Source: an uncultured bacterium
GTDB taxonomy: Bacteria; Planctomycetota; UBA1135; UBA2386
DNA length: 55,006 nt
Direction of reading: 5' to 3'
NCBI GenBank assembly: GCA_937906475.1
Contig: CALCZA010000254.1
Span: forward strand, 1-55,006
Shown here: positions 1-7,769 of the stretch, one piece after another
Layout: each line of letters starts with the position of its first letter
Position numbering within the stretch: the first letter of the stretch is position 1
The notes under the pieces: model-generated
What the model was told of the DNA's origin: nothing
What the model saw: only the letters and a program-made list of their open reading frames with translations
The model's database searches: none
Translations under genes and position numbers: made by a program

Positions 1-917
1 CCACTGCGAATGAGGTGCGGTTCGAGCACTTCTTCGAGAGTGTCTTCCGCCTCGTCGATCATCGCCGCCAACGTTTTTAAGCCCATCGCATCGCCACGCC
101 GGGTCAATGCGCGCAGCACTTTTCGATCGACTTCTTCGAGGCCGAGATGGTCGATGCGCAAGCGCTTCAAGCCTTCTTCGGCTGTGGTCGCATCGATGCT
201 CGGCTTCTCCAGCACTTGGGCGAGATCGCGAACGCGACGCAAAATGCGCAACGACATGCGCGGCGTGCCCCGGCTACGCACCGCACATAGTTCGGCGGCG
301 CGTTGGTCAATCTTGACCCCGAGTCGCATAGCGGCGCGCGTAATGATCTGCTCGATGTCGCTACTCGGATATGGCTCGAGTCGTTCGACGATGCCAAACC
401 GAGAACGGAATGCCGCCGACAGCAGGCCTTCGCGAGTGGTCGCGCCAACCAGCGTGAACGGTTGCACGCCCAATCGCACGCTGCGGCCACTAGGCCCCGG
501 ATCGAGCACGACATCGATCGCGTGGTCTTCCATCGCCGAGTACAGGTACTCTTCCAGTGCCTTCGGCAACCGGTGGATCTCGTCGATGAACAACACCTGG
601 TTGCGCTGCATTCGCGTCAGCGTGCCGGCAAGATCCTTCGGCGCGCCGAGTGCCGGTCCGGAGGTGATCACGATGTCGGCCTCCATGCCCTGGGCAATCA
701 AATGCGCCAGCGTTGTCTTGCCGAGACCAGGCGGCCCGCACAGCAGCACGTGGTCGAGCGGTTCTTCTCGGCCGGTGGCGGCTTCGATGGCGATGCGCAG
801 ATTGTCGCGCACCTGCTCTTGCCCAACAAACTCGGTGAAGGTGCCCGGCCGCAGGCTGCGGTCGAACTCGCGTTCTTGGGGATCGGGTGCTGCGTGGAAG
901 ACCATCGGCCCGAACAT
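1..917 (-). CDS. ruvB: Holliday junction branch migration ATPase RuvB (3' end cut by window edge)
   Basis: Hexameric AAA+ motor that drives Holliday-junction branch migration with RuvA. The minus-strand translation shows FVGQ near residue 27, Walker A GPPGLGKTT, Walker B FIDEIHRL, sensor-1 LVGATTREGLL, the arginine finger in FRSRFGI and a winged-helix C-terminal domain with GLKTLAAMIDE. The frame runs off the window at base 1, after LEPHLIRS, so roughly the last 20-30 residues are missing. The start is uncertain. ATG at 917 gives a normal 20-residue lead before the conserved LRP; ATG at 905 and in-frame GTGs at 944-956 are alternatives. It diverges from the truncated haemoglobin gene with a gap of about 40 bp. 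The plus-strand ORFs over this region are shadows of it. Confidence 0.93.
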   Translation of the reverse strand, partial: MFGPMVFHAAPDPQEREFDRSLRPGTFTEFVGQEQVRDNLRIAIEAATGREEPLDHVLLCGPPGLGKTTLAHLIAQGMEADIVITSGPALGAPKDLAGTLTRMQRNQVLFIDEIHRLPKALEEYLYSAMEDHAIDVVLDPGPSGRSVRLGVQPFTLVGATTREGLLSAAFRSRFGIVERLEPYPSSDIEQIITRAAMRLGVKIDQRAAELCAVRSRGTPRMSLRILRRVRDLAQVLEKPSIDATTAEEGLKRLRIDHLGLEEVDRKVLRALTRRGDAMGLKTLAAMIDEAEDTLEEVLEPHLIRS

Positions 918-956
918 CGTACTTGCGTTCTCGCCGCGATCCACCACGCTGCCCAC

Positions 957-1331
957 GTGAGCGATGAACTGCCTATCTTTGACCTACTCGGGGCCGCCAA
1001 GCTGACCGCGATTGTGGCTGGCTTCTACGCCCGGGTCCCGGCGGACGACATTCTCGGGCCGATGTATCCCAAAGCGGACATCGCCGGTGCGGAGGAACGT
1101 CTACGCGGCTTTTTGATCTACCGCTTTGGTGGCCCGCAGGACTACATCCGCGATCGCGGCCATCCGCGCATGCGCATGCGCCACAGTCCATTCGTGGTAG
1201 ATCAACCTGCGCGCGATCGTTGGATGAAATTGATGATGGCGTCGATCGACGAGCAAGATGTGGCGCCCGAGCACCGCGCCTACCTCGAGCAGTTTTTCGG
1301 CGGTATTGCGACGTTCTTGAAGAACCGCTGA
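957..1331 (+). CDS. Group 2 truncated haemoglobin (TrHbO-type)
   Basis: Small 2-over-2 globin of about 124 residues; the family binds O2 or NO through haem and is linked to oxygen delivery or detoxification of reactive nitrogen and oxygen species. The diagnostic run is present in order: FYARVPADD, PMYP, GAEERLRGFL, RFGGPQDY, then RGHPRMRMRHSPF, in which the MRH histidine is the expected proximal haem ligand. The length matches the family. I chose GTG at 957 (GTG AGC GAT GAA) because family homology begins directly after it; the longer upstream reading frame lies antisense to ruvB. It diverges from ruvB and stands alone. The exact ligand chemistry cannot be read from sequence. Confidence 0.9.
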   Translation: MSDELPIFDLLGAAKLTAIVAGFYARVPADDILGPMYPKADIAGAEERLRGFLIYRFGGPQDYIRDRGHPRMRMRHSPFVVDQPARDRWMKLMMASIDEQDVAPEHRAYLEQFFGGIATFLKNR

Positions 1332-1497
1332 TCAGGGCCCACGCGATGAGGCCTGCTTTGAGGCCGGGGAGGGGGACGACTGTCGGCGTGGCGACCGAGG
1401 CGCCAGGACCGTGGCGCGAGGACTTCGGCGACGCTGTCTTGCGTTAGCCAGGGCGAGCCGTGGCCTTTTGGCCGCCATCGCGAGTAGCCTGTGCGCC

Positions 1498-2775
1498 ATG
1501 CGCAGTTTCGTGTTCTGCTCCTCTCTGCTTCTGACGGTCGCCTCCGCAGTCGCCCAATCCGCAACTGTCGACGCGCCGCTATGGAACGGCAAGGACCTCA
1601 GCGGCTGGCACGGCCAGCGCACCATGGACCCGGTCAAGTTCGCCGCGATGCCCGCAGACAAGCGCGGCAAGTTGCTTGCTGAAGATGCCGCTTCGGTCGC
1701 CAAGCACTGGCGCTGCGAAGATGGCGAACTGATCAACGATGGTCACGGCGCGTTCTTGACTACCGATAAGGAGTATGGCGACGCGGTCTTCGAGATCGAA
1801 TACAAGACGGTCGCCAAGGCCGACTCCGGCATCTACTTGCGCGAAACGCCGCAGGTGCAGATCTGGGACTACACCGAAGCAGGCGGCAAGTGGAACATCG
1901 GTGCCGACAAGGGCAGCGGAGGCTTGTGGAACAACAAGAACAACGAACGCTTCCCGCCTGCCTGCTACGACAAGCCGTTCGGTGAATGGAACCGCATGTC
2001 GATCATGATCATCGGCGAGCGCGTCTGGGTAACGCTCAACAACCACACGACGGTCAACGGCGTGCGCATGGAGAATTACTGGGACCGGACCAAGCCGATG
2101 CCGAAACAGGGTCGCCTGCAGTTGCAGACCCACGGCGGCGAGATCCGCTTTCGCAACATGTCGGTTCGCGAACTCGACGGGGAGTCTGCCAACCAGTTCC
2201 TCGCCAGTTCCGACTTCCATGCCTACATGCCTGTTTTCAACGGCACCGACTTCACCGGTTGGCAAGGCGCCACCGACAACTACGAGATCATCGATGGTGC
2301 GATCCGCTGCAAGCAGGGCAAGGGTGGCAACCTGTTCACCAACGAGGTCTACCAAGATTTCTCGGTGCGCTGCCAATTCAAGGTTCCGCCAGGCGGCAAT
2401 AACGGCCTCGCGATGCGCTACCCCGGCAAGGGTGATCCGGCCTACGCGGGCTTCGAGTTGCAAGTGCTAGACAACACGGCCAAGAAGTACGCCAACCTCA
2501 AGCCCTACCAGTATCACGGTAGCGCCTACGGCATGGCGCCGGCATTGCGCGGCTACCAGCGCCCGGTTGGGCAATGGAACTTCCAAGAGGTCACCATGGT
2601 TGGCTCGCGCGTCACCGTCGAACTCAACGGCTTCCTGATTCTCGATGCCGACCTCAAGGACCTGAAGTCGAACCTGCCGAAGCATGTCGGCAAGGACAAC
2701 GCAGCTGGCCACTTCGGCTTCTGCGGCCACAACGACGCGGTGTCGTTCAGGGACATCCGCATTCGCGGGCTGTAG
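1498..2775 (+). CDS. Exported protein with two DUF1080 (3-keto-disaccharide hydrolase / LamG-like) domains
   Basis: 425 residues. The N-terminus MRSFVFCSSLLLTVASAVAQ is a classical signal peptide, which fixes the start at ATG 1498 rather than the upstream in-frame codons. Two concanavalin-like DUF1080 repeats follow: the first from about residue 27 (PLWNGKDLSGWHG ... GIYLRETPQVQIWD ... IRFRNMSVREL), the second from about 243 (MPVFNGTDFTGWQG ... GFELQVLD ... FRDIRIRGL). The family is greatly expanded in Planctomycetota and Verrucomicrobiota; characterised members hydrolyse 3-keto-glycosides in the periplasm. The specific substrate is unknown. The gene stands alone and converges on nrdJ. Confidence 0.87.
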   Translation: MRSFVFCSSLLLTVASAVAQSATVDAPLWNGKDLSGWHGQRTMDPVKFAAMPADKRGKLLAEDAASVAKHWRCEDGELINDGHGAFLTTDKEYGDAVFEIEYKTVAKADSGIYLRETPQVQIWDYTEAGGKWNIGADKGSGGLWNNKNNERFPPACYDKPFGEWNRMSIMIIGERVWVTLNNHTTVNGVRMENYWDRTKPMPKQGRLQLQTHGGEIRFRNMSVRELDGESANQFLASSDFHAYMPVFNGTDFTGWQGATDNYEIIDGAIRCKQGKGGNLFTNEVYQDFSVRCQFKVPPGGNNGLAMRYPGKGDPAYAGFELQVLDNTAKKYANLKPYQYHGSAYGMAPALRGYQRPVGQWNFQEVTMVGSRVTVELNGFLILDADLKDLKSNLPKHVGKDNAAGHFGFCGHNDAVSFRDIRIRGL

Positions 2776-3099
2776 AGGTCATCGCGAAACCCGGTAATGG
2801 AGGCAGGTTTGAGACCTGCAGGGCTAGATTGCGTCGGCTTGCCATGGCATGCATCCAGCAGCCTATCTAGTAGTCCTACTGGAGCCGCTGGGGGAGTTGT
2901 CGGTCATCGCGCCGGGTTGTCGGCGCTTGAGCGGTCGAGCCAGCTCTCCCATCCGCAGCGCCAGCCAGTTACCGGATAGCATCGGTTCGACTCGCTGGCC
3001 TAGTGCGCCAACGCGGCCTGCTTACGCAAAACGGCGCGCCAAAGCGCCCCGTTTTGTTGGTCTCTCCTGAAGAGATCTTCTTCCGAAGCCCGGCTGAGC
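2776..3099. other. Convergent intergenic region, no gene seen
   Basis: 324 bp between the stop of the DUF1080 gene (plus) and the stop of nrdJ (minus). No ORF with family resemblance is present. It holds a small perfect hairpin GCAGGT-ttgag-ACCTGC near 2802-2818 and the larger inverted repeat at 3027-3056 listed separately. Confidence 0.6.
3027..3056. terminator. Candidate bidirectional terminator between convergent genes
   Basis: Inverted repeat CAAAACG (3027-3033) / CGTTTTG (3050-3056) extended by an inner CGC/GCG pair with a bulge and a 6-nt loop. It reads A-rich-stem-T-rich from both strands, as expected between the convergent DUF1080 and nrdJ genes. The T-run is only four bases, so its strength is doubtful. 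Confidence 0.5.
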
Positions 3100-6000
3100 T
3101 TAACTGCAGCCGCTCGTGCCGCCGCAGGAGATGCACTTCAGGCACGTGCCGTTGCGGACCAGAGTGAACGCACCGCAACTGCCACACGGATCGCCTTCGT
3201 AGCCTTTGAGGCGAGCCTCGGCAACTTGCAGGCGGGCCTGGCGGTTGTCCGCCATTGCCGTGCGGGTTTCCGCGCGCATTAGCGCCACGTTCTCGCCGGC
3301 GGCTGCCGTCGGAGTATGGCCATCGGTGCCTCGCTGGATGCCGTGACTTGGCGGGTGCAAGTGGGTGTTGTCGTGCACCTGCTTCGGCGCTTGTTCCTCG
3401 GCTTCATAGACCGTCTCCGAGACGACCTCTTCCGCGACGTACTCCGGGTCGGCAGCCTTGCCGCCCATCGTAGTGTTGCTGAGGTCTTCGCTCGAAACCT
3501 GGGCGAGCTCTTCACGGCCGAGGTAGCTGATCGCAACTTCGCGGAACACGTAGTCGATCACCGATGTGACCATCTTGATCTGGTCGTGTCCCTGCACCAT
3601 GCCGTTCGGCTCGAAGCGCGTGAACACGAACGCATCGACGAACTCGTCCAGCGGCACACCGTGCTGCAGGCCGAGCGACACCGAGATCGCGAAGCAGTTC
3701 ATCAAGCTCCGGAAGGCAGCACCTTCCTTGTGCATGTCGAGGAAGATCTCGCCGAGCGAGCCATCTTCGTATTCACCGGTGCGCAGGTAGATCTTGTGAC
3801 CACCGACGTTGGCTTTCTGCGTGTAGCCGGCGCGGCGTCCCGGCAAGCGACGACGCTTGGCGATGTAGCGGTGCACGACGCGCTCAGTCATGCGCGCGGC
3901 GAGTGCCTGCACATCCGGCGATGCCGCCATCGTCGACGTCTCTCCGCCGTCTTCTTCGTCATCAATCGTCGAACTCAGCGGCTGGCTGAGCTTCGAGCCA
4001 TCGCGGTAGAGCGCGACGGCCTTCAGCATCAACTCGCTACCAAGACGGTAGGCATGCTTGACGTCCTTCATCTCGGCGTCGACCGGCATGTTGATGGTCT
4101 TGCTGATTGCACCGCTGATGAACGGTTGCGCCGCGGCCATCATGTAGAGGTGCGCCTCGTATGGGATGTAGCGCTTGCCCTTGCGACCACACCGGTTGGC
4201 GCAGTCGAACACAGGCAGGTGCTTGTCCTTCAGGTGCGGCGCACCTTCGACGGTCATCGTGCCGCAGACAAAGTCCGTGGCGGCCTGGATCTGGCTCTTG
4301 CTGTAGCCGAGGTGCTCGAGCAGGTTGAAGCTCCAGTCCTCGAGTTGCTCCTTGTTCAGGCCGAGCTTCGCCGTCAGGAACTCTTCGCCGAGGATGCCTT
4401 TGTTGAAGGCGAACGTGACGTCGAACGCACTCTCGAGCGCGCCTTCAATTTTCTGCAGTGCGGCGTCGTCGAAGCCGAGTTTTTGCAGTGACTCGTGGTT
4501 TATTTCCGGTGCGCCGGCGAGCGTTTTGCGGCCGACCACGTAGGTGACGATCTCGTCAATCTGCGCAGGGTCGTAGCCGAGGTTCTTCAGCGCCGGAGCA
4601 ATGCTCTGGTTGGCGATCTTGAAGTAACCACCACCAGCAAGCTTCTTGAACTTGACCAGCGCGAAGTCCGGCTCAACGCCGGTCGTATCGCAATCCATCA
4701 GCAGGCCGATGGTGCCGGTCGGTGCAATGCACGTGACCTGCGCGTTGCGGTAACCGTGCTTCTCACCGAGCACCAGGGCGCGATCCCAGCACTCGCGTGC
4801 AGATTCGAGCAACTGACTCGGGCACAGTTGCGGATCGATGCCCCGCGGCGTGATCGACAACTCTTCGTATTCGGACTCGCTGGCGTGGTAGGCGGCGCGA
4901 CGGTGGTTGCGAACCACGCGCATCATCGCTTCCTCGTTCTGCGGGAACTTCGCGAACGCGCCAAGCTCCTTCGCCATCTCTGCGGAGGTGGCGTAAGCCT
5001 CACCGCTGAGCACGGCCGAGAGCGCGCCGGCGATCGAGTAAGCCTTCTCACTGGCATACGGGATGCCGAGGCGCATCAGGATCGTGCCGAGGTTGGCGTA
5101 GCCAAGGCCGAGGGTGCGGAAGTCGTAGGACAACTTCGCGATCTGCTGGCTCGGGAAGCTCGCCATCAAGACGCTGATCTCTAGCACGATCGTCCACAGA
5201 CGAATCGCGTGCTTGTAGCCCTCAAGGTCGAACGTGCCGTCTTCGTTGAGGAAGTTGGTCAGGTTGATCGACGCCAGGTTGCAGGCCGTGTCATCGAGGA
5301 ACATGTACTCGGAGCACGGGTTGCTCGCGTTGATGCGGCCATCGGTGGGGCAGGTGTGCCACTCGTTGATGGTCGTGTCGTATTGCACACCCGGGTCGGC
5401 GCAGGCCCAAGCCGAGTAGGACACCTTGTCCCACAGTTCGTTGGCGTCGATCTCCTTGGCAACACCGCGGTCGGTGCGGCGTATCAGACGCCACTTACCG
5501 TTCTCGTCCAGGGTGCGGAAGAACTCGTTCGGAATGCGGATCGAGTTGTTCGAGTTTTGGCCCGACACCGTCCCGTAGGCCTCGCCGTCCCAGTCGGTGG
5601 TGTACTCGGTGACGTCCACTGCACGGAGGCCTTGGCCGCCGAGTTGCAGGCAACGCTTAAGGTAGTTCTCAGGTACGTGCGCGGTGCGTGCTTGCTGCAG
5701 CGCAGCCTGCAGCGCCGGGTTCTCACGCGGCTTGATGCAGGCCTTCGAGCTGCCGTCTTCTTGCACGATGTGGCAAGAGTTGATGACGCTGTTGAGGTGC
5801 TGCTTGATCAGCTTGCTGCCGGTCACCAACGCCGCAACCTTTTGCTCCTCGTTGACCTTCCAGCTGACGAACTTTTCGATGTCTGGGTGGTCGAGATCCA
5901 GGCAGACCATCTTGGCGGCGCGACGGGTGGTGCCGCCGGACTTGATCGCGCCAGCGGCGCGGTCGCCGATGCGCAAGAAGCTCATCAGACCGGAACTCTT

Positions 6001-6840
6001 GCCTCCGCCAGATAGCGGTTCGTTCTCGCCTCGGAGTTGCGAGAAGTTGCTGCCGGTGCCGGAGCCATACTTGAACAGGCGGGCCTCGCGGGTCCACAGG
6101 TCCATGATGCCGCCATCGCCAACGAGATCATCGCTGACCGATTGGATGAAGCAGGCGTGTGGCTGCGGACGTTCGTAGGCGCTGCTGCTCCTCTTCAGTT
6201 GCGGACCGGAGGTCTGATCAGAAGCATCGAGCGATGCCTGGGCAGCATTCTCGGCAGCGTTCTGGGTCGTGTTCTGGGCGCTATTGGCAACATGTGATTT
6301 GCCACCATTCGCCTTGGAACCGCCGCCATTGCCACCAACGGTCTGGCTCTGGTCGTCGACGAACCAGTGGCCTTGAGCGGGCCCGCTGATGTCGTATTTG
6401 AAGTGCAGGCCAGTGTTGAACCACTGTGGCGAGTTGGGGGCGGCGTGCTGCGCGGCCAACATGTGGCTGAGTTCGTCCTCGAACGCCTGTGCGTCGTCGC
6501 CACTATCAAAGTAGCCGTGGTTCTCACCCCAGTGACGCCAGCAACCGGCGAGTCGGTGGAATACCTGACGCGCATCGGACTCACCGCCGAGTACGGGCTT
6601 ACCGCTTTCATCGTTGAGCGGTTTGCCGTCGCTAGCAACTTGCGGAACACCAGCCTTGCGAAAGTACTTCTGTGCAAGGATGTCGACAGCGACCTGGCTC
6701 CAGTGCCCAGGAACTTGGATGTCGCGCGCCTCAAATACGAGCGAGCCATCGGGGTTGCGGATCTCTGAATTCCGCTGTGAAAATGGGATGCCTTCGTAGG
6801 GCGACTTGCCCTTGACCGTGAACCGCCGATTAATCTTCAC
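3100..6840 (-). CDS. nrdJ: Adenosylcobalamin-dependent (class II) ribonucleoside-diphosphate reductase
   Basis: 1246 residues. Reduces ribonucleotides to deoxyribonucleotides using an adenosylcobalamin-derived thiyl radical; needs no oxygen and no small subunit. Visible hallmarks are [21 protein letters not shown]-type active-site residues, [29 protein letters not shown]-like substrate-loop residues ([15 protein letters not shown]) and a C-terminal zinc-ribbon-like tail with CGSCG, CLKC, CGGT and GCS, the redox-active tail typical of the large B12-dependent enzymes. The start is GTG at 6840: AGGAGG lies 7 nt upstream and conserved sequence ([17 protein letters not shown]) begins at once. The open frame continues upstream to 7062, but that part is leader. 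A region of about 60 residues rich in Asn/Ala/Gln near 180-240 ([28 protein letters not shown]) is low-complexity. Solo gene with its own regulated promoter. Confidence 0.96.
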   Translation of the reverse strand: MKINRRFTVKGKSPYEGIPFSQRNSEIRNPDGSLVFEARDIQVPGHWSQVAVDILAQKYFRKAGVPQVASDGKPLNDESGKPVLGGESDARQVFHRLAGCWRHWGENHGYFDSGDDAQAFEDELSHMLAAQHAAPNSPQWFNTGLHFKYDISGPAQGHWFVDDQSQTVGGNGGGSKANGGKSHVANSAQNTTQNAAENAAQASLDASDQTSGPQLKRSSSAYERPQPHACFIQSVSDDLVGDGGIMDLWTREARLFKYGSGTGSNFSQLRGENEPLSGGGKSSGLMSFLRIGDRAAGAIKSGGTTRRAAKMVCLDLDHPDIEKFVSWKVNEEQKVAALVTGSKLIKQHLNSVINSCHIVQEDGSSKACIKPRENPALQAALQQARTAHVPENYLKRCLQLGGQGLRAVDVTEYTTDWDGEAYGTVSGQNSNNSIRIPNEFFRTLDENGKWRLIRRTDRGVAKEIDANELWDKVSYSAWACADPGVQYDTTINEWHTCPTDGRINASNPCSEYMFLDDTACNLASINLTNFLNEDGTFDLEGYKHAIRLWTIVLEISVLMASFPSQQIAKLSYDFRTLGLGYANLGTILMRLGIPYASEKAYSIAGALSAVLSGEAYATSAEMAKELGAFAKFPQNEEAMMRVVRNHRRAAYHASESEYEELSITPRGIDPQLCPSQLLESARECWDRALVLGEKHGYRNAQVTCIAPTGTIGLLMDCDTTGVEPDFALVKFKKLAGGGYFKIANQSIAPALKNLGYDPAQIDEIVTYVVGRKTLAGAPEINHESLQKLGFDDAALQKIEGALESAFDVTFAFNKGILGEEFLTAKLGLNKEQLEDWSFNLLEHLGYSKSQIQAATDFVCGTMTVEGAPHLKDKHLPVFDCANRCGRKGKRYIPYEAHLYMMAAAQPFISGAISKTINMPVDAEMKDVKHAYRLGSELMLKAVALYRDGSKLSQPLSSTIDDEEDGGETSTMAASPDVQALAARMTERVVHRYIAKRRRLPGRRAGYTQKANVGGHKIYLRTGEYEDGSLGEIFLDMHKEGAAFRSLMNCFAISVSLGLQHGVPLDEFVDAFVFTRFEPNGMVQGHDQIKMVTSVIDYVFREVAISYLGREELAQVSSEDLSNTTMGGKAADPEYVAEEVVSETVYEAEEQAPKQVHDNTHLHPPSHGIQRGTDGHTPTAAAGENVALMRAETRTAMADNRQARLQVAEARLKGYEGDPCGSCGAFTLVRNGTCLKCISCGGTSGCS

Positions 6841-7338
6841 GTGAGTTCCTCCTGAGAACCAAGGCCGGCGACCAAACCGACCTCTCGTGCTGGCCCCGTG
6901 TGCCGCGGGACCTTGCCTCTGATGCCTGCAAATACAGGCTGACCTGGAATGCAGGAGAGTTGCTTCTCGACAAGTGACCGGCTCCGGCTGCATGGGGCCG
7001 GAGTCAAGACCGTGTGAAGCCCGACTGGCACACTCAGCATTGGAGGGCTGAGTGATAGGCACCGGGAAGTCCTGAATCGCAGCCTCCAGGGGAGGCTTAC
7101 CAACTCAGATTTCGAGGTGCCGCATGACCGTAAAGCCACACACAGTTCGGGGAGCCACAAGGCTCGGGAAGCAATTCGCTGCGATAGAACAAACCACTCC
7201 GCGACCAAACGGAATGGGTCCTACAAGGTAGCCGATTTGCTCACCTGCCGGGGCGTCCCAGCTACCGGTTCCCTAAGAAAGGGCATCGGTAGGATTTGGG
7301 GCGACTGTCAGTGGAGCGAAACCGGCTTACGCCGTAGA
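6841..7338 (-). promoter_or_regulatory. Long structured 5' leader of nrdJ, candidate riboswitch
   Basis: About 500 nt lie between the predicted promoter and the GTG of nrdJ. I can trace these stems, in window coordinates: 7323-7334 (CGGC-GTAA-GCCG on the minus strand, a GNRA-type tetraloop), 7262-7292 (CTACCG/CGGTAG with an inner CCC/GGG), a competing stem 7227-7232 with 7261-7266 (GGTAGC/GCTACC), 7152-7165 (GAGCC/GGCTC), a domain closed by 7058-7063 with 7116-7121 (GGCACC/GGTGCC) around a 7-bp hairpin at 7081-7097, 7031-7054 (8 bp), 6982-7003 (7 bp) and 6924-6939 (5 bp). The 7262-7292 and 7227-7266 stems share bases 7262-7266 and exclude each other, as in a switching RNA. A cobalamin riboswitch would fit the enzyme, but I could not align its conserved core convincingly. 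Confidence 0.55.
6848..6853 (-). promoter_or_regulatory. Ribosome binding site deciding the nrdJ start
   Basis: Perfect AGGAGG on the minus strand, 7 nt upstream of GTG 6840. This is one of the few strong Shine-Dalgarno sequences in the window and shows that the open frame upstream of 6840 is untranslated leader. Confidence 0.85.
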
Positions 7339-7341
7339 GAG

Positions 7342-7357
7342 CCACTATCTATTGGGT
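7342..7357. promoter_or_regulatory. NrdR box 1 (promoter-proximal)
   Basis: CCACTATCTATTGGGT matches the NrdR box consensus acaCwAtATaTwGwgt at 13 of 16 positions by eye. NrdR is the ATP-cone zinc repressor that controls ribonucleotide reductase genes from paired boxes. It overlaps the predicted -10. Confidence 0.6.
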
Positions 7358-7374
7358 GTAGCGACCACTGGCAA
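7346..7374 (-). promoter_or_regulatory. Predicted nrdJ promoter
   Basis: On the minus strand TTGCCA (7374-7369, five of six bases of TTGACA) is followed after exactly 17 nt by TAGATA (7351-7346, a moderate -10). Both elements lie within or between the two NrdR-like boxes, so repressor binding would block polymerase. The predicted transcription start is near 7338. Confidence 0.55.
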
Positions 7375-7389
7375 CCCACTAGATAGTGA
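7374..7389. promoter_or_regulatory. NrdR box 2 (promoter-distal)
   Basis: ACCCACTAGATAGTGA, about 12 of 16 consensus positions in either orientation. It is separated from box 1 by exactly 16 bp (7358-7373), the 32-bp centre-to-centre spacing (three helical turns) typical of paired NrdR boxes. The two boxes are near-perfect inverted copies of each other. Confidence 0.6.
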
Positions 7390-7716
7390 TTTCTGCCTAA
7401 TGCGGGTGAGACCAGCCAGGAGCGGCGTAATCCTTCAGATTCGCAAACCATAAGGTTTTGGATGGTCGCAACCTGGGCAATTTCAGCCCGTCACACCTTA
7501 CCAAATAGCCCGCAAGCACTTCGCGTCAGGCCCCTCCATAACGCGCCTCGATTTTCAAGATCGGCATGCCAAAGCCGGGCAATTTGCTCGCACGTATTTT
7601 GTCTCATGCGGCGGACCAGAATGAGTTCGCGCGGAATCGCTGCCCGGCCGGGTCCCCAGCCCAGGCCAGGCGCGCTGGCTGGCTCAAGCTGGCTCGCTCA
7701 AGCAGGATCGGGGCAC
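7390..7716. other. Intergenic region upstream of the nrdJ promoter
   Basis: About 330 bp between NrdR box 2 and the S41 gene terminator. No convincing gene is present. It holds small hairpins (GGGC-tgaaatt-GCCC near 7477-7491, minus sense), the sequence CGGCGTAA near 7424-7431 that is complementary to TTACGCCG at 7327-7334, and a short imperfect direct repeat ctggctcaag / ctggctcgctcaag near 7678-7703. Confidence 0.5.
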
Positions 7717-7742
7717 AAAAAAAGAGCCGCACAATGCGGCCC
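7717..7742 (-). terminator. Rho-independent terminator of the S41 protease gene
   Basis: On the minus strand a 7-bp stem GGGCCGC / GCGGCTC (one G-U pair) with a 5-nt loop is followed by seven T. It lies 28-53 bp after the S41 stop codon. This is the clearest intrinsic terminator in the window and separates the S41 gene from nrdJ. Confidence 0.88.
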
Positions 7743-7769
7743 TTGCTCGTTCGCGGCGTCCGTTGGGGA

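Noticed and set aside
10-960. Long plus-strand ORF of 316 codons
   Set aside because: It is the antisense shadow of ruvB, which shows Walker motifs on the minus strand.
1579-2463. Minus-strand ORF of 294 codons inside the DUF1080 gene
   Set aside because: Shadow; the plus strand has a signal peptide and two recognisable domains.
3316-4491. Plus-strand ORF of 391 codons inside nrdJ
   Set aside because: Composition typical of an antisense shadow in high-GC DNA; nrdJ is unambiguous on the minus strand.
6950-7130. SRP RNA or tmRNA in the nrdJ leader
   Set aside because: No GGTCAGGTCCGGAAGG core and no tRNA-like ends.
7223-7250. CTACAAGGTAGCC looks like the 3' end of 16S rRNA, and ACCTGCC like the end of a B12 box
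   Set aside because: No neighbouring rRNA sequence; the B12-box resemblance is on the strand opposite to nrdJ and lacks the remaining core.
7315-7340. Plus-strand GCGAAACCGGCTTACGCC resembles the 3' conserved region of RNase P RNA
   Set aside because: No GAGGAAAGTCC-type 5' core or other conserved blocks lie at the right distance, and the stretch is the start of the nrdJ leader on the other strand.
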